Source of the DNA: an uncultured Bacilli bacterium
GTDB lineage: Bacteria; Bacillota_I; Bacilli_A; RF39; UBA660
Reading direction: 5' to 3'
Length of the DNA: 64,000 nucleotides
Assembly: GCA_934085825.1 (NCBI GenBank)
Contig: CAKOHR010000008.1
Span: 1-64,000, forward strand
Below, piece by piece: positions 9,380 through 17,523 of this stretch (positions are counted from its first letter, which is position 1; each line of letters begins with the position of its first letter). Position numbers and translations under genes: made by a program. Below the pieces are notes generated by a model. It was not told the origin of the DNA. It ran no database searches and was given only the letters and a program-made list of their open reading frames with translations.

Positions 9380-11452
9380 TTAATTTATGCTGTTTTTCTT
9401 TATAATTTCTTCAGCAATATTTTTTGGAACTTCTTCATAATGGTCTAAAGTCATTGTGAAGTTACCACGTCCTTGAGAGTTTGAACGCAAACTTGTAGCA
9501 TAACCAAACATTTCTGCTAGTGGAACCATTGCATTAATTGATAAAGCATTTCCACGAGATTCGTTTCCAAGTGGTTTACCACGTCTACTAGTTAAATCTC
9601 CCATAACATTTCCCATATATTCTTCTGGAACAACTACTTCTACTTTCATAATTGGTTCTAGAAGTACAGGTTTACACTTATTCTTAGCTTCTTTTAAAGC
9701 CATAGATGCAGCAATTTTGAAGGCCATTTCTGATGAGTCTACATCATGGTATGATCCATCAAATAATGTTGCTTTAACATCTACCATTGGATAACCAGCA
9801 AGAATACCACCAGCCATAGCTTCTTGTAATCCTTTATCTGTTACAGGTATATATTCACGAGGAACTACACCGCCAACGATAGCATCAACGAATTCATATC
9901 CTTTTTCAGGATTTGGTTCAAACTTAACCCAAACATGTCCGTATTGTCCACGTCCACCTGATTGTTTGATATATTTACCTTCACATTCAGCAGCTTGAGT
10001 AAGTGTTTCACGGTAAGCAACTTGTGGTTTACCTTTATTACATTCAACATTAAATTCACGACGCATACGGTCAACAATAATGTCTAAGTGTAATTCACCC
10101 ATTCCAGATAGAACTGTTTGACCAGTTTCTGTATCTGTTTTAACTCTTAAAGTTGGGTCTTCTTCAACTAGTTTTTGAATAGCAATGGCCATTTTATCTT
10201 GGTCATTTTTACTCTTTGGTTCAATGGCTATATCAATAACTGGAGCTGGGAATTCCATTCCCTTCATGATACATGGGCTTTTTTCATCACATAATGTATC
10301 TGCAGTTGTAGTATTTTTTAAACCAACTGCTGCAGCAATTTCTCCTGCATATACTTCAGTAATTTCTTTTCTTTGATTAGCATGCATTTGAAGTATACGA
10401 CCAATTCTTTCTTTAGCATCTTTAGTTGAGTTTAATACATAAGATCCACTTTTTAGAACTCCTGAATAAACTCTAAAGAATGAAAGTCTACCAACATATG
10501 GGTCAGTCATTATCTTAAATGCTAGTGCTGTGAATGGTTCAGAATCACTTGGATGTCTTAATACATCGTTTCCTTTTGCATCAGTACATTCAATAGCTTC
10601 AATATCAGTTGGTGCTGGTAAATAGTCAATAACAGCATCAAGTAAAGCACGTGTACCTTTATCTCCAAGAGCATCAGCACATAATACTGGGAAGAATCCT
10701 ACAGATAATGTAGCTTTTCTGATAGCTGCTTTAAGTTCTTCTTCAGTTATTTCGCCACCATCTAGGTATTTCATCATTAGATCTTCATCAAAATCAGCTA
10801 TTGCTTCAATTAATTTAGTTCTATATTCTTCAGTTTTTTGTACCATGTCTGCTGGAATTTCTATTTCTGTTAATTCTTGTTTTTCAGTTCCATCGTATTT
10901 GTATGCTTTTTTAGTAACTAAATCAATGTAACCTTCAAAGAATTGTTCAGCACCGATTGGTAACATAATTGGAGCAGCGTTAGCACCTAATCTACTTTTG
11001 ATTGTATCAAGTGAATAGTAGAAGTCAGCACCCATCTTTTCCATTTTGTTAGCACAAATCATTCTTGGTACTTTATATTCATTTGCTTGTCTCCAAACAG
11101 TTTCAGTTTGAGGTTCTACACCAGCTTGAGCATCAATTAGAGCTATAGCACCATCTAGAACTCTTAAACTTCTTTGAACTTCGATAGTAAAGTCTACGTG
11201 ACCTGGAGTATCAATAATGTTTAATCTATATCCTTTCCAGTGGCAAGTAGTAGCGGCAGAAGTAATTGTTATACCTCTTTCCTTTTCTTGTTCCATCCAG
11301 TCCATTTGAGATTCACCTTCGTGAGTTTCTCCAATTTTATGTGTAATACCAGTTAAGAATAAAATTCTTTCTGTTGTAGTTGTTTTACCAGCATCGATGT
11401 GAGCCATGATACCGATATTTCTTATTTTATCAATTGAAACGTCTCTAGCCAT
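9380..11452 (-). CDS. fusA: elongation factor G
   Basis: Translocation GTPase. The start is set at MARDVSIDKIRNIGIMAHIDAGKTTT because family members begin there; an in-frame ATG at 11464 would overlap the rpsG stop. The G1 motif AHIDAGKTT is near residue 16, G3 is DTPGHVDF and G4 is NKMEKMGAD. Domains II-V follow, with the domain IV loop SGGRGQYGHVWV. Five bases separate it from rpsG, consistent with one transcript rpsL-rpsG-fusA-tuf. Confidence 0.98.
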   Translation of the reverse strand: MARDVSIDKIRNIGIMAHIDAGKTTTTERILFLTGITHKIGETHEGESQMDWMEQEKERGITITSAATTCHWKGYRLNIIDTPGHVDFTIEVQRSLRVLDGAIALIDAQAGVEPQTETVWRQANEYKVPRMICANKMEKMGADFYYSLDTIKSRLGANAAPIMLPIGAEQFFEGYIDLVTKKAYKYDGTEKQELTEIEIPADMVQKTEEYRTKLIEAIADFDEDLMMKYLDGGEITEEELKAAIRKATLSVGFFPVLCADALGDKGTRALLDAVIDYLPAPTDIEAIECTDAKGNDVLRHPSDSEPFTALAFKIMTDPYVGRLSFFRVYSGVLKSGSYVLNSTKDAKERIGRILQMHANQRKEITEVYAGEIAAAVGLKNTTTADTLCDEKSPCIMKGMEFPAPVIDIAIEPKSKNDQDKMAIAIQKLVEEDPTLRVKTDTETGQTVLSGMGELHLDIIVDRMRREFNVECNKGKPQVAYRETLTQAAECEGKYIKQSGGRGQYGHVWVKFEPNPEKGYEFVDAIVGGVVPREYIPVTDKGLQEAMAGGILAGYPMVDVKATLFDGSYHDVDSSEMAFKIAASMALKEAKNKCKPVLLEPIMKVEVVVPEEYMGNVMGDLTSRRGKPLGNESRGNALSINAMVPLAEMFGYATSLRSNSQGRGNFTMTLDHYEEVPKNIAEEIIKKNSIN

Positions 11453-11457
11453 AACAC

Positions 11458-11925
11458 TTACCATCTATAATGAGCAAATGCTTTATTTGCTTCTGCCATT
11501 CTATGAGTATCTTCACGTTTTTTGCAAGCTCCGCCAGTACCGTTTGAGGCATCTATGATTTCGTTTGCAAGATTAATGGCCATTCCCTTTCCATTTCTTA
11601 ATTTTGCATAATTAACTAACCATCTTAAAGCTAGTGTTTGAGCTCTTTCATCATTAACTTCCATTGGAACTTGATAATTTGAGCCCCCAACTCTACGAGA
11701 TTTAACTTCAAGAGCTGGTTTGATATTTTCTAATGCAGCACTATATACTTCTAAAGCTGGTTTACCAGTTTTTTCAGCAACTATATCAAATGCTTCATAT
11801 AATATCTTTTGAGCTGTACCTTTTTTACCATCTAACATAATTTGGTTTACTAATTTAGTAACTACTTTTGAATTATATATAGGATCTGGTAGTACATCTC
11901 TTTTAACTGCACGTCTTTTACGCAT
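11458..11925 (-). CDS. rpsG: 30S ribosomal protein S7
   Basis: Head-assembly protein of the small subunit. The 155 residues match the family closely: MRKRRAVKRDVLPDPIYNS, LVNQIMLDGKKGTAQKI, and the C-terminal THRMAEANKAFAHYRW. Second gene of the str operon. Confidence 0.98.
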   Translation of the reverse strand: MRKRRAVKRDVLPDPIYNSKVVTKLVNQIMLDGKKGTAQKILYEAFDIVAEKTGKPALEVYSAALENIKPALEVKSRRVGGSNYQVPMEVNDERAQTLALRWLVNYAKLRNGKGMAINLANEIIDASNGTGGACKKREDTHRMAEANKAFAHYRW

Positions 11926-11945
11926 CTAATTTTCCTCCTATTCTA

Positions 11946-12359
11946 TTATTTTTTGTCTTTTTTAGTTCCGTATTTACTACGTCCTTGTTTACGGTCTTGA
12001 ACTCCGTGAGTATCAAGTGTACCTCTTACGATATGATAACGAACACCGATTAAATCCTTAACACGGCCACCTCTTACTAAAACAACACTGTGTTCTTGTA
12101 AATTATGTCCTTCTCCTGGAATATAAGCATCGATTTCTTTACCATTAGAAAGTCTAACACGAGCATATTTTCTTAATGCAGAGTTTGGTTTCTTAGGTGT
12201 TCTTGTACCAACTTTAGTACAAACTCCTCTTTTTTGTGGACTCTTTGCATCAGTTTGTTTCTTTTCTAGAGTGTTAAATCCAACATTTAATACTGGACTT
12301 TTGCTCTTTCTTGTTTTTTTGCTTCGATTTTTCTTTACTAATTGATTGATCGTAGGCAT
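11946..12359 (-). CDS. rpsL: 30S ribosomal protein S12
   Basis: Decoding-centre protein. The start is MPTINQLVKKNR, preceded by GGAAAGGAG at 7-8 nt; the frame runs open 10 codons further upstream but without support. Conserved blocks KKPNSALRKYARVRLSNGKE and VRGGRVKDLIGVRYHIVRG are present. First gene of the str operon. Confidence 0.98.
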   Translation of the reverse strand: MPTINQLVKKNRSKKTRKSKSPVLNVGFNTLEKKQTDAKSPQKRGVCTKVGTRTPKKPNSALRKYARVRLSNGKEIDAYIPGEGHNLQEHSVVLVRGGRVKDLIGVRYHIVRGTLDTHGVQDRKQGRSKYGTKKDKK

Positions 12360-12460
12360 TTGTTTTCGCTCCTTTCCATTAACACACATCCTGGTGTATC
12401 GAACATTGTTTTAAACTAGGTTCTACCTAAGCAGAACCTGTTTTTTCAAAATGCAAGTAT
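12360..12460 (-). promoter_or_regulatory. leader of the str operon with a stable hairpin
   Basis: Between the promoter and rpsL lies a 7-bp hairpin, AGGTTCT/AGAACCT (12418-12424 with 12433-12439). It is not followed by T on the minus strand, so it is not a simple attenuator for this operon. On the plus strand it is followed by GTTTTTT and could stop antisense transcription. A role in ribosomal-protein feedback is possible but unproven. Confidence 0.5.
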
Positions 12461-12490
12461 ACTATAACATTAATATGTTATGTTTGTCAA
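12461..12490 (-). promoter_or_regulatory. sigma-A promoter of the str operon
   Basis: Minus strand TTGACA (12490-12485), an 18-nt spacer and TATAGT (12466-12461), about 100 nt before rpsL. Confidence 0.75.
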
Positions 12491-12532
12491 GAAAAAATAA
12501 TGCTATTTAGCACTATTTTTGTATTTTTTATT

Positions 12533-13177
12533 TTATAGTTTAGGCCCTTCACTTGGCATATTCCATTCTATTTCATCATCAAAATCAAAATTTTCAGGTA
12601 ATGTTTTATCATATGTTATTTCTAGGACACTTTCTTTTTGATTTATGTTACTACCAAGCTCCGTTATCATGTTAAGTCTTTCTAATCTAGCTTTAGTTTT
12701 TTCTAGAGTAACTCTGTATTGTTTTTCTAAAGTTTCTATTGAATCTCTTGATAAAGTTTTTTCAAATTTATCATTACTTTCAAATTCATGCACACTTGTA
12801 TCATAACAGCCAACAATAAATTTGGGATCAACATAATTAACCCTTTTTCCACTTTCTTCTCTTTCTAGCATGAATGCTCCATATCGCTCACCATCTAAAT
12901 CTGCACTATCCCCTAAAACATTTATGTACTTAATGGGTATTCTTATTAAAATTATCTTTTTAGATTCTAAGTGTTCCCAATTACTTAATTTTGTTTCTAA
13001 TTTTTCAATATTGCTTGTATCTAGGCCAATGCTTGTGTAAAAAAGTGAATTATCTTTAGTCCTAAGTCCCGTTTTGAAAATGGATTTTACTATTTCTTCT
13101 TTATCGTAACTTCTCCCAGTGCCATGGCCTAAACAAAAATATCATTCCTCATTTACATAAATCATTTTTACTAACAT
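12533..13177 (-). pseudogene. hypothetical protein interrupted by an in-frame TGA (possibly ART-like fold)
   Basis: A single frame runs from ATG 13177 to the stop at 12533 (215 codons) and is broken only by TGA at codon 12 (13144-13142). After it comes YFCLGHGTGRSYDKEEIVKS, then IFKTGLRTKDNSLFYTSIGL, which looks like genuine conserved sequence. The pattern HGT...I...GL recalls ADP-ribosyltransferase-superfamily entry motifs, but that is a guess. No start codon lies between the TGA and the HGT motif, and no ribosome-binding site is clear, so the gene is probably nonsense-mutated. A perfect 7-bp hairpin (13182-13199) separates it from the upstream prepilin-like gene. Confidence 0.55.
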
Positions 13178-13201
13178 TTTGTCACGGTTTTTACCGTGAA
13201 A

Positions 13202-13339
13202 TTAAAATGTACTGTATAGTTTGTATATTAGATAAGTGGCAAAAAGTAAGGCCAATAACAGAATACCACTTAAAACTAACATTTCTGTTAGTCCCCAGCC
13301 TCTATTGTCTTTTAGTTTACTATTTATATTTTTAAGCAT
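13202..13339 (-). CDS. 45-residue prepilin-like membrane peptide
   Basis: The start is MLKNINSKLKD at 13339, with AGGTGG 5 nt upstream. A charged stretch ends in RGWG|LTEMLVLSGILLLALLFATYLIYKLYSTF. This resembles the type III signal of pilins (glycine, then a helix with glutamate at mature position 3 rather than 5), so processing by prepilin peptidase is possible but not certain. The pseudogene at 12533 follows on the same strand. Confidence 0.55.
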   Translation of the reverse strand: MLKNINSKLKDNRGWGLTEMLVLSGILLLALLFATYLIYKLYSTF

Positions 13340-13630
13340 ATTTACCACCTGTAAGTTTATTATATTAAAAATGATTATAATTGTCAATTTATTAAGTTAA
13401 AATTTATGTTTGGCTTGTAATTAAAGTTATTTATTTTGTTGTAAGAATTAAAATAGTATAGTAAAGAATAAAATGATGTACATCAAGCACTATATGATGA
13501 TTTAAACAATAAATAATCAGGCTTAAAAGTATAAAACTTAATTGTGACTTTTAAATTTAAGTTTTCATTTTATAAAATTTATGTTTTGTGCTTAATACAT
13601 TTGTGTTTATTCGTTATAGTATTTTTTAAG
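13340..13630. other. AT-rich intergenic stretch
   Basis: No coding frame, tRNA or clear terminator was found here. It presumably holds the promoters of the divergent elements at 13339 (minus) and about 13622 (plus). TATAGT at about 13614-13619 could be the -10 for the plus-strand transcript. Confidence 0.4.
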
Positions 13631-13696
13631 AAATATCTGTTCTCGGGTGTCCACCTTCTTTCAGTGGCTTTGGGCTTATCGAGGGGAGGAATGCAT

Positions 13697-13777
13697 ATGA
13701 AGAAAAGGTTTAATGTTATTAATAATAAAATTAGACATCTGCCTGTAGGCAAATGTCAAACCAAAAGTAATATTTAG
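13697..13777 (+). CDS. 26-residue basic peptide
   Basis: ATG at 13697 is 6 nt after GGAGGA. It encodes MKKRFNVINNKIRHLPVGKC and six further residues before TAG. It is basic, not membrane-like, and contains one cysteine. A stable hairpin lies inside the frame and a terminator starts 5 nt after the stop. It may be a genuine small protein or a regulatory leader peptide. Confidence 0.4.
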   Translation: MKKRFNVINNKIRHLPVGKCQTKSNI

Positions 13778-13781
13778 GTAG

Positions 13782-13809
13782 ACATTCGAGTTACGAATGT
13801 TCCTTTTTT
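13782..13809 (+). terminator. Rho-independent terminator
   Basis: ACATTCG/CGAATGT stem with an AGTTA loop, then TCC and T6. A separate perfect palindrome, ATGAAGAATGTTCTTCAT, lies at 13815-13832. Confidence 0.8.
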
Positions 13810-13869
13810 ATTTTATGAAGAATGTTCTTCATGTATACATGATACTAAATATTTAGCTTAAAAGCAACA

Positions 13870-13889
13870 AAAAACCACACGAATGTGGT
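13870..13889 (-). terminator. terminator after rplL
   Basis: Minus-strand CCACA-TTCG-TGTGG followed by T6, 13 nt after the rplL stop. Confidence 0.85.
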
Positions 13890-13902
13890 TTTAATTTTAG
13901 AA

Positions 13903-14268
13903 TTAAACTAATTCTACTTCAGCACCAGCTTCAGTTAATTGAGTCTTAATAGCTTCAGCTTCTTCAGCAGGAATATTTTCTTTAATATTTCCACCATTGT
14001 CAGCTACAGCTTTAGCTTCAACTAAACCTAAACCAGTAATTTCTTTAATGATTTTAATAACTGCAATTTTGTTTCCACCAGCTGATTTTAATACAACTGT
14101 TCTAGTTTTTGGACCTTCTTCAGCAGCAGCAGCTGGAGCAGCAGCTACAGCTACAGCCATTGGATCAACACCAAATTCTTCTTTCATTGCATCAACTAAT
14201 TCTTTAACTTCAAGAATTGTCATTTCTTTTAATGCACTTATAAAATCTTCTTTGTTTAATTTTGCCAT
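13903..14268 (-). CDS. rplL: 50S ribosomal protein L7/L12
   Basis: Stalk protein that recruits translation GTPases. The 121 residues contain the N-terminal dimerisation helices, an Ala-rich hinge (AVAVAAAPAAAAEEGPKT) and the C-terminal domain KIAVIKIIKEITGLGLVEAKA. It lies 3 nt after rplJ. Confidence 0.98.
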   Translation of the reverse strand: MAKLNKEDFISALKEMTILEVKELVDAMKEEFGVDPMAVAVAAAPAAAAEEGPKTRTVVLKSAGGNKIAVIKIIKEITGLGLVEAKAVADNGGNIKENIPAEEAEAIKTQLTEAGAEVELV

Positions 14269-14271
14269 ATT

Positions 14272-14769
14272 CTATTCCTTCCCTTCTAATTGTTCGGCAT
14301 AAAGATTTAATCCTATTGCTAAATCTTTAACATATTGCATCATACCACCAGCAAGCATTGTAAGTAATCCTTCTCTTGATGGAATGGTAGCGTATTCTTT
14401 TATTACAGCTAAATCTGCAACATTTCCACTGATAACTCCTACACGGATATCTAATTTATCATGCTTCTTAGCGAATTCTGATACAATTTTAATAGGTTCA
14501 AGTAATTCTTTACCAAATAAAATTGCATTTGGTCCTTCTAAAAATCCATCTAAATTAAGATTCATTTCATCAGCGGCTCTTTTAAGTAATGTGTTTTTGT
14601 AAACCTTTACTTCTGAATCAACATTTTTTAGTTCTCTTCTTAGTTCAGAAAGTTCTTCAACTGTTAATCCTTGATATTGGAATATTATAACACTTTCACT
14701 TGTTTTTAATTTGTCAACAATTTCGTTAACTACAAGTTTCTTTTGTTCAAGAATTTTTGTGCTTGCCAT
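14272..14769 (-). CDS. rplJ: 50S ribosomal protein L10
   Basis: Base of the L7/L12 stalk. The 165 residues start MASTKILEQKKLVVNEIVDKL and include YQGLTVEELSELRRELK and KNTLLKRA. First gene of the rplJ-rplL unit, controlled by the leader upstream. Confidence 0.98.
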   Translation of the reverse strand: MASTKILEQKKLVVNEIVDKLKTSESVIIFQYQGLTVEELSELRRELKNVDSEVKVYKNTLLKRAADEMNLNLDGFLEGPNAILFGKELLEPIKIVSEFAKKHDKLDIRVGVISGNVADLAVIKEYATIPSREGLLTMLAGGMMQYVKDLAIGLNLYAEQLEGKE

Positions 14770-14774
14770 TTTCT

Positions 14775-14893
14775 CCTCCTTATTATATTAGAAAAGCTTC
14801 CCAAGGGAAGCTTAAAATCATCGTGTAGTTTTAAGTATCCCCTCGGTAGGTCTTATTTTTTTGCCTACTGTCTTTGGTTCTCGCTTTTTCTAA
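14775..14893 (-). promoter_or_regulatory. ribosomal protein L10 leader
   Basis: The about 120-nt 5' region has the features of the L10(L12)4 autoregulatory leader: paired arms CAGTAGGC/CCTACCG, the GAGGGGATAC internal segment, and a final AGCTTCCC/GGGAAGCT hairpin just before the rplJ ribosome-binding site. In the known system, excess L10-L12 complex binds this leader and represses the operon. Confidence 0.75.
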
Positions 14894-14898
14894 TACGT

Positions 14899-14927
14899 AT
14901 TATATTACATTTTTAATTAAATGTCAA
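14899..14927 (-). promoter_or_regulatory. sigma-A promoter of rplJ-rplL
   Basis: Minus-strand TTGACA (14927-14922), a 17-nt spacer and TATAAT (14904-14899). The -35 box overlaps the last codons of rplA, so the unit is packed directly behind rplK-rplA. Confidence 0.85.
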
Positions 14928-15615
14928 AACTATTTTTATCTAGTTTGATTCCAGGACCCATAGTTGTTGAAATAGCAATATTTTCAATAAATGTTCCTTT
15001 TACTGTTTGTGGTTTAGCTTTTGAAAGTGTTGTAACAACATAAGTTAAATTTTCAGCTAATTTCTTTTCATCAAATGAAACTTTACCAATTACAGTGTGG
15101 ATGTTACCAAATTTATCGTTCTTGTATGTAACCATCCCTTTTTTAAGATCTTCAACAATTGCACCAACTTTAGTTGTTACTGTTCCAGTCTTAGGATTAG
15201 GCATTAAGTTACGTGGTCCAAGAATATTACCGATTTTACCAACTTCTGGCATCATATCTGGTGTAGCAACTACAACATCAAAATCAAACCAGTTTTCATT
15301 TTTGATTTTATCAAGCATATCTTTTTCACCAACAAAATCAGCTCCAGCTTTTTTAGCTTCTTCAGCAAATGTTCCTTTAGCAATAACTAAAACTTTTTTA
15401 GATTTACCAGTTCCGTTTGGAAGTGATAAAGCTCCTTTTAATTGTTGATCAGATTTTTTGGGATCAATGTTTAATTTAATTGCAACATCGATAGTACTAT
15501 CAAATTTAGTTACACTAGTTTCTTTAACTAATTTGATTGCATCTTCTAAACTATATGTTTTATTTTTATCAACATTTTTAGATGCTTCCACATATTTTTT
15601 TCCATATTTTTTCAT
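14917..15615 (-). CDS. rplA: 50S ribosomal protein L1
   Basis: Mobile stalk protein of the large subunit. The 232 residues start MKKYGKKYVEASKNVDKNK; LRGALSLPNGTGK-like and GNILGPRNLMPNPKTGTVT motifs are intact. It sits 53 nt downstream of rplK in the usual order. Confidence 0.98.
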   Translation of the reverse strand: MKKYGKKYVEASKNVDKNKTYSLEDAIKLVKETSVTKFDSTIDVAIKLNIDPKKSDQQLKGALSLPNGTGKSKKVLVIAKGTFAEEAKKAGADFVGEKDMLDKIKNENWFDFDVVVATPDMMPEVGKIGNILGPRNLMPNPKTGTVTTKVGAIVEDLKKGMVTYKNDKFGNIHTVIGKVSFDEKKLAENLTYVVTTLSKAKPQTVKGTFIENIAISTTMGPGIKLDKNSFDI

Positions 15616-15668
15616 AGTTTACCTCCTAACTGTGGTTCATTAAGCGGACATTTTATTTTTTTGTTATT

Positions 15669-16268
15669 TTATTCTGTTTCTTCTTCAGATTTTTCTAAAT
15701 CATCATGAGTTGGAACTTCAGCGCTTGCTTCAGCCATTTCTTTAGCTTCTTCTTCAAGTTTTTCTAGTTCAGCTTCACGTTTTGCTTGTTCTTTTTCTTC
15801 TTCCTTAGCTTCTTCTGCTTGCTTTTCAAGTTCAGCATCATTGAAACCTTTAACAGCAATACCCATATTACGAGCAGTACCAGCTATTTGTTTCATTGCT
15901 GATTCTACGTCATATGCATTTAAATCAGGCATTTTTGTTTCAGCAATTTCTCTCAATTCCTTTTCAGTAATTGTAGCTACGATTTCATTAGCACCTTTCT
16001 TACTACCACTTTTAACTTTGGCAGCTTTCTTAAGTAAGAATGCTGCTGGAGCAGTTTTTAGAACAAAGTCAAATGAACGATCATCGTAGATGGTAATTTC
16101 ACATGGAACAATATCTCCCATTTTGTCTCTACTTGCTTCATTAAACTTAGTACAAAATTCTCCTAAGTTAATTCCAGCAGGTCCTAAAACTGTACCAACT
16201 GGTGGTGCAGGTGTTGCTTTACCAGCTTCGATTTGTAATTTAATTTTCTTTACGACTTCTTTAGCCAC
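15669..16268 (-). CDS. rplK: 50S ribosomal protein L11 with a long charged C-terminal tail
   Basis: Residues 1 to about 141 are a normal L11: KLQIEAGKATPAPPVGTVLGPAGINLGEFCTKFNEA in the N-terminal domain and KMPDLNAYDVESAMKQIAGTARNMGI in the rRNA-binding C-terminal domain. About 58 further residues follow (EEAKEEEKEQAKREAELEKL and on to EKSEEETE), a Glu/Lys/Ala-rich, probably helical extension absent from standard L11 (about 141 residues). Function of the tail is unknown. Confidence 0.95.
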   Translation of the reverse strand: MAKEVVKKIKLQIEAGKATPAPPVGTVLGPAGINLGEFCTKFNEASRDKMGDIVPCEITIYDDRSFDFVLKTAPAAFLLKKAAKVKSGSKKGANEIVATITEKELREIAETKMPDLNAYDVESAMKQIAGTARNMGIAVKGFNDAELEKQAEEAKEEEKEQAKREAELEKLEEEAKEMAEASAEVPTHDDLEKSEEETE

Positions 16269-16350
16269 GAAAACACCTCCTATAAAATTTTTTCGCGTAA
16301 GTGGTTATAGGGCAAGTCCGCAAGTTATCCCATCCACTTAACAAATTATA
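16269..16350 (-). promoter_or_regulatory. leader and -10 element of rplK-rplA
   Basis: TATAAT at 16350-16345 is followed by a transcribed leader in which GTTAAGTGG pairs with CCACTTAC, around GGGATAAC/CCCTATAA-like arms. It ends before the AGGAGG site of rplK. It may be an L1- or L11-binding autoregulatory structure; this is inferred from position and shape only. Confidence 0.5.
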
Positions 16351-16481
16351 TTAAAAATATAAACTTGCAACTACGATAATACCATATTTTTATGTATTTT
16401 ACAAGAAAATTTCGATATTTTTATTTTTTTATTGGAAGTTTTTTAAAAATGTGTTAATATTAAATAAGGATAGGTGACTTA

Positions 16482-17486
16482 GTGGTGGCAAAATTTTTTA
16501 ATCAAAAAATAAAAAAAAGTAAAAGTAACTCAACATCGATTATTGTTGTTATCTCGATTGTAGGACTTTTGATTATTGTTTCTGTAGTAGTTATGATTAT
16601 GGTCTTTGGTTCAAATGATCATAGCGATGCAGTAGTTTCTATTAGAGAGGATGCTGCAGTAGAAGTTAACAGTGAAGAAATGGACAAAACTTTGTTTTTT
16701 GAAGAAATTAAAAATGTTAAAGAAAAAGATATTAAAGTTGATTACAGTAAAGTTAATTTTGAAGAAGTTGGCACTTATGATGTAGATATAACAATTTATA
16801 GAAAAAAGTATAAAGCTAGACTTCAAGTCGTTGATACTGAAAGCCCTGTTTTAAAGGTTAAAGATGCTAATGTTGCAATTGGAGATTCTTATAATGCTAA
16901 GGATTTTGTGGAATCTTGTAAGGATAATAGTAATAAAAATTGTGATGTAGAATTTTATGATTCAGGTGTTAATCAAAATGGAGAAAAAATTGATTATAGT
17001 AAATTTACTGAAGAAGGTAGTTATACTGTTCAAATAATTGCAAGTGATGCCTCTGGAAATAAAACTAGTCCTATGTCTGCAGCATTGAATATTGGTAAGG
17101 CTTCTGGCAAACCAAATAATTGTAAGTTTGGAAATAATGAATATGATAAAAGTTCTTATACTATGGCAGTTGATGTTACTGATAATGGTTGTGCTCTTGA
17201 CTTAAACTTATATCAAAATGAAGAAATACTTGCTCCAGTAAACGATCTTATAAAAAGTGAAACTGAAAAAATAAAAAAAGAATTTAGTAAAATTAAACTT
17301 AATGTTAAAAGTGTATATATAAATACAAGTATCGGTACAATATTAAATACAACTGGTAATGGAGTTGTTGGTTATTCAGTTAAAGTAACAGTTTCTATAT
17401 ATAATAATGATGTTAATGAAGTTATTGAAGACTACTATTTAAATACCAATGGATCAAGAAATTATTCAGTTAATAAATATTTATAA
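16482..17486 (+). CDS. membrane-anchored protein with Ig-like (DUF5011-type) domain
   Basis: Uses a GTG start (16482 or 16485) with AAGGATAGGTG upstream. A Lys/Ser-rich head and one membrane segment (SIIVVISIVGLLIIVSVVVM, about residues 18-40) precede an extracellular region. The segment VDTESPVLKVKDANVAIGDS, ending near ASDASGNKTS, is typical of the DUF5011/cadherin-like repeats in Gram-positive surface proteins. The last about 100 residues are unrecognised. It faces outwards and may bind the cell wall or a ligand. Confidence 0.65.
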   Translation: MVAKFFNQKIKKSKSNSTSIIVVISIVGLLIIVSVVVMIMVFGSNDHSDAVVSIREDAAVEVNSEEMDKTLFFEEIKNVKEKDIKVDYSKVNFEEVGTYDVDITIYRKKYKARLQVVDTESPVLKVKDANVAIGDSYNAKDFVESCKDNSNKNCDVEFYDSGVNQNGEKIDYSKFTEEGSYTVQIIASDASGNKTSPMSAALNIGKASGKPNNCKFGNNEYDKSSYTMAVDVTDNGCALDLNLYQNEEILAPVNDLIKSETEKIKKEFSKIKLNVKSVYINTSIGTILNTTGNGVVGYSVKVTVSIYNNDVNEVIEDYYLNTNGSRNYSVNKYL

Positions 17487-17494
17487 TAATTAAA

Positions 17495-17523
17495 AAGATA
17501 GCATTTTTAAAATTTGCTATCTT
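17495..17523. terminator. bidirectional terminator
   Basis: AAGATAGCA/TGCTATCTT with A-run and T-run on both sides, between convergent genes ending at 17486 and 17522. Confidence 0.85.

Larger units (their letters stand above)
13640..13809 (+). ncRNA. unassigned structured transcript with a short ORF
   Basis: Three helices occur in order on the plus strand. The first is a two-part element in which CTCG (about 13642) pairs with CGAG (about 13680) around an inner CCAC/GTGG hairpin, with G-rich internal loops. The second is a hairpin, GACAT-TGCC/GGCA-ATGTC, at about 13734-13759. The third is the terminator at 13782. GGGGAGGA follows the first element directly and serves the 26-codon ORF at 13697. 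The layout resembles a leader-controlled small gene or a cis-regulatory RNA; I do not recognise the family. Confidence 0.5.

Noticed and set aside
9310..9380. CTTGAA/TTCAAG inverted repeat between fusA and tuf as a terminator
   Set aside because: The stem is short and lacks a following T run; it more likely forms part of the intergenic spacer before tuf.
12533..13177. Use of the Mycoplasma code (TGA as Trp) suggested by the in-frame TGA
   Set aside because: Trp is encoded by TGG throughout, and TGA ends real genes (30647, 37742, 56294, 60643) in tight overlaps with the next start.
12533..13177. Selenocysteine at the TGA
   Set aside because: No redox-protein context; a Trp would fit the position better, and no SECIS-like hairpin directly after the TGA was seen.
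13182..13199. Perfect TCACGGT/ACCGTGA hairpin as a terminator
   Set aside because: No T run follows on either strand; kept only as a hairpin noted with the pseudogene.
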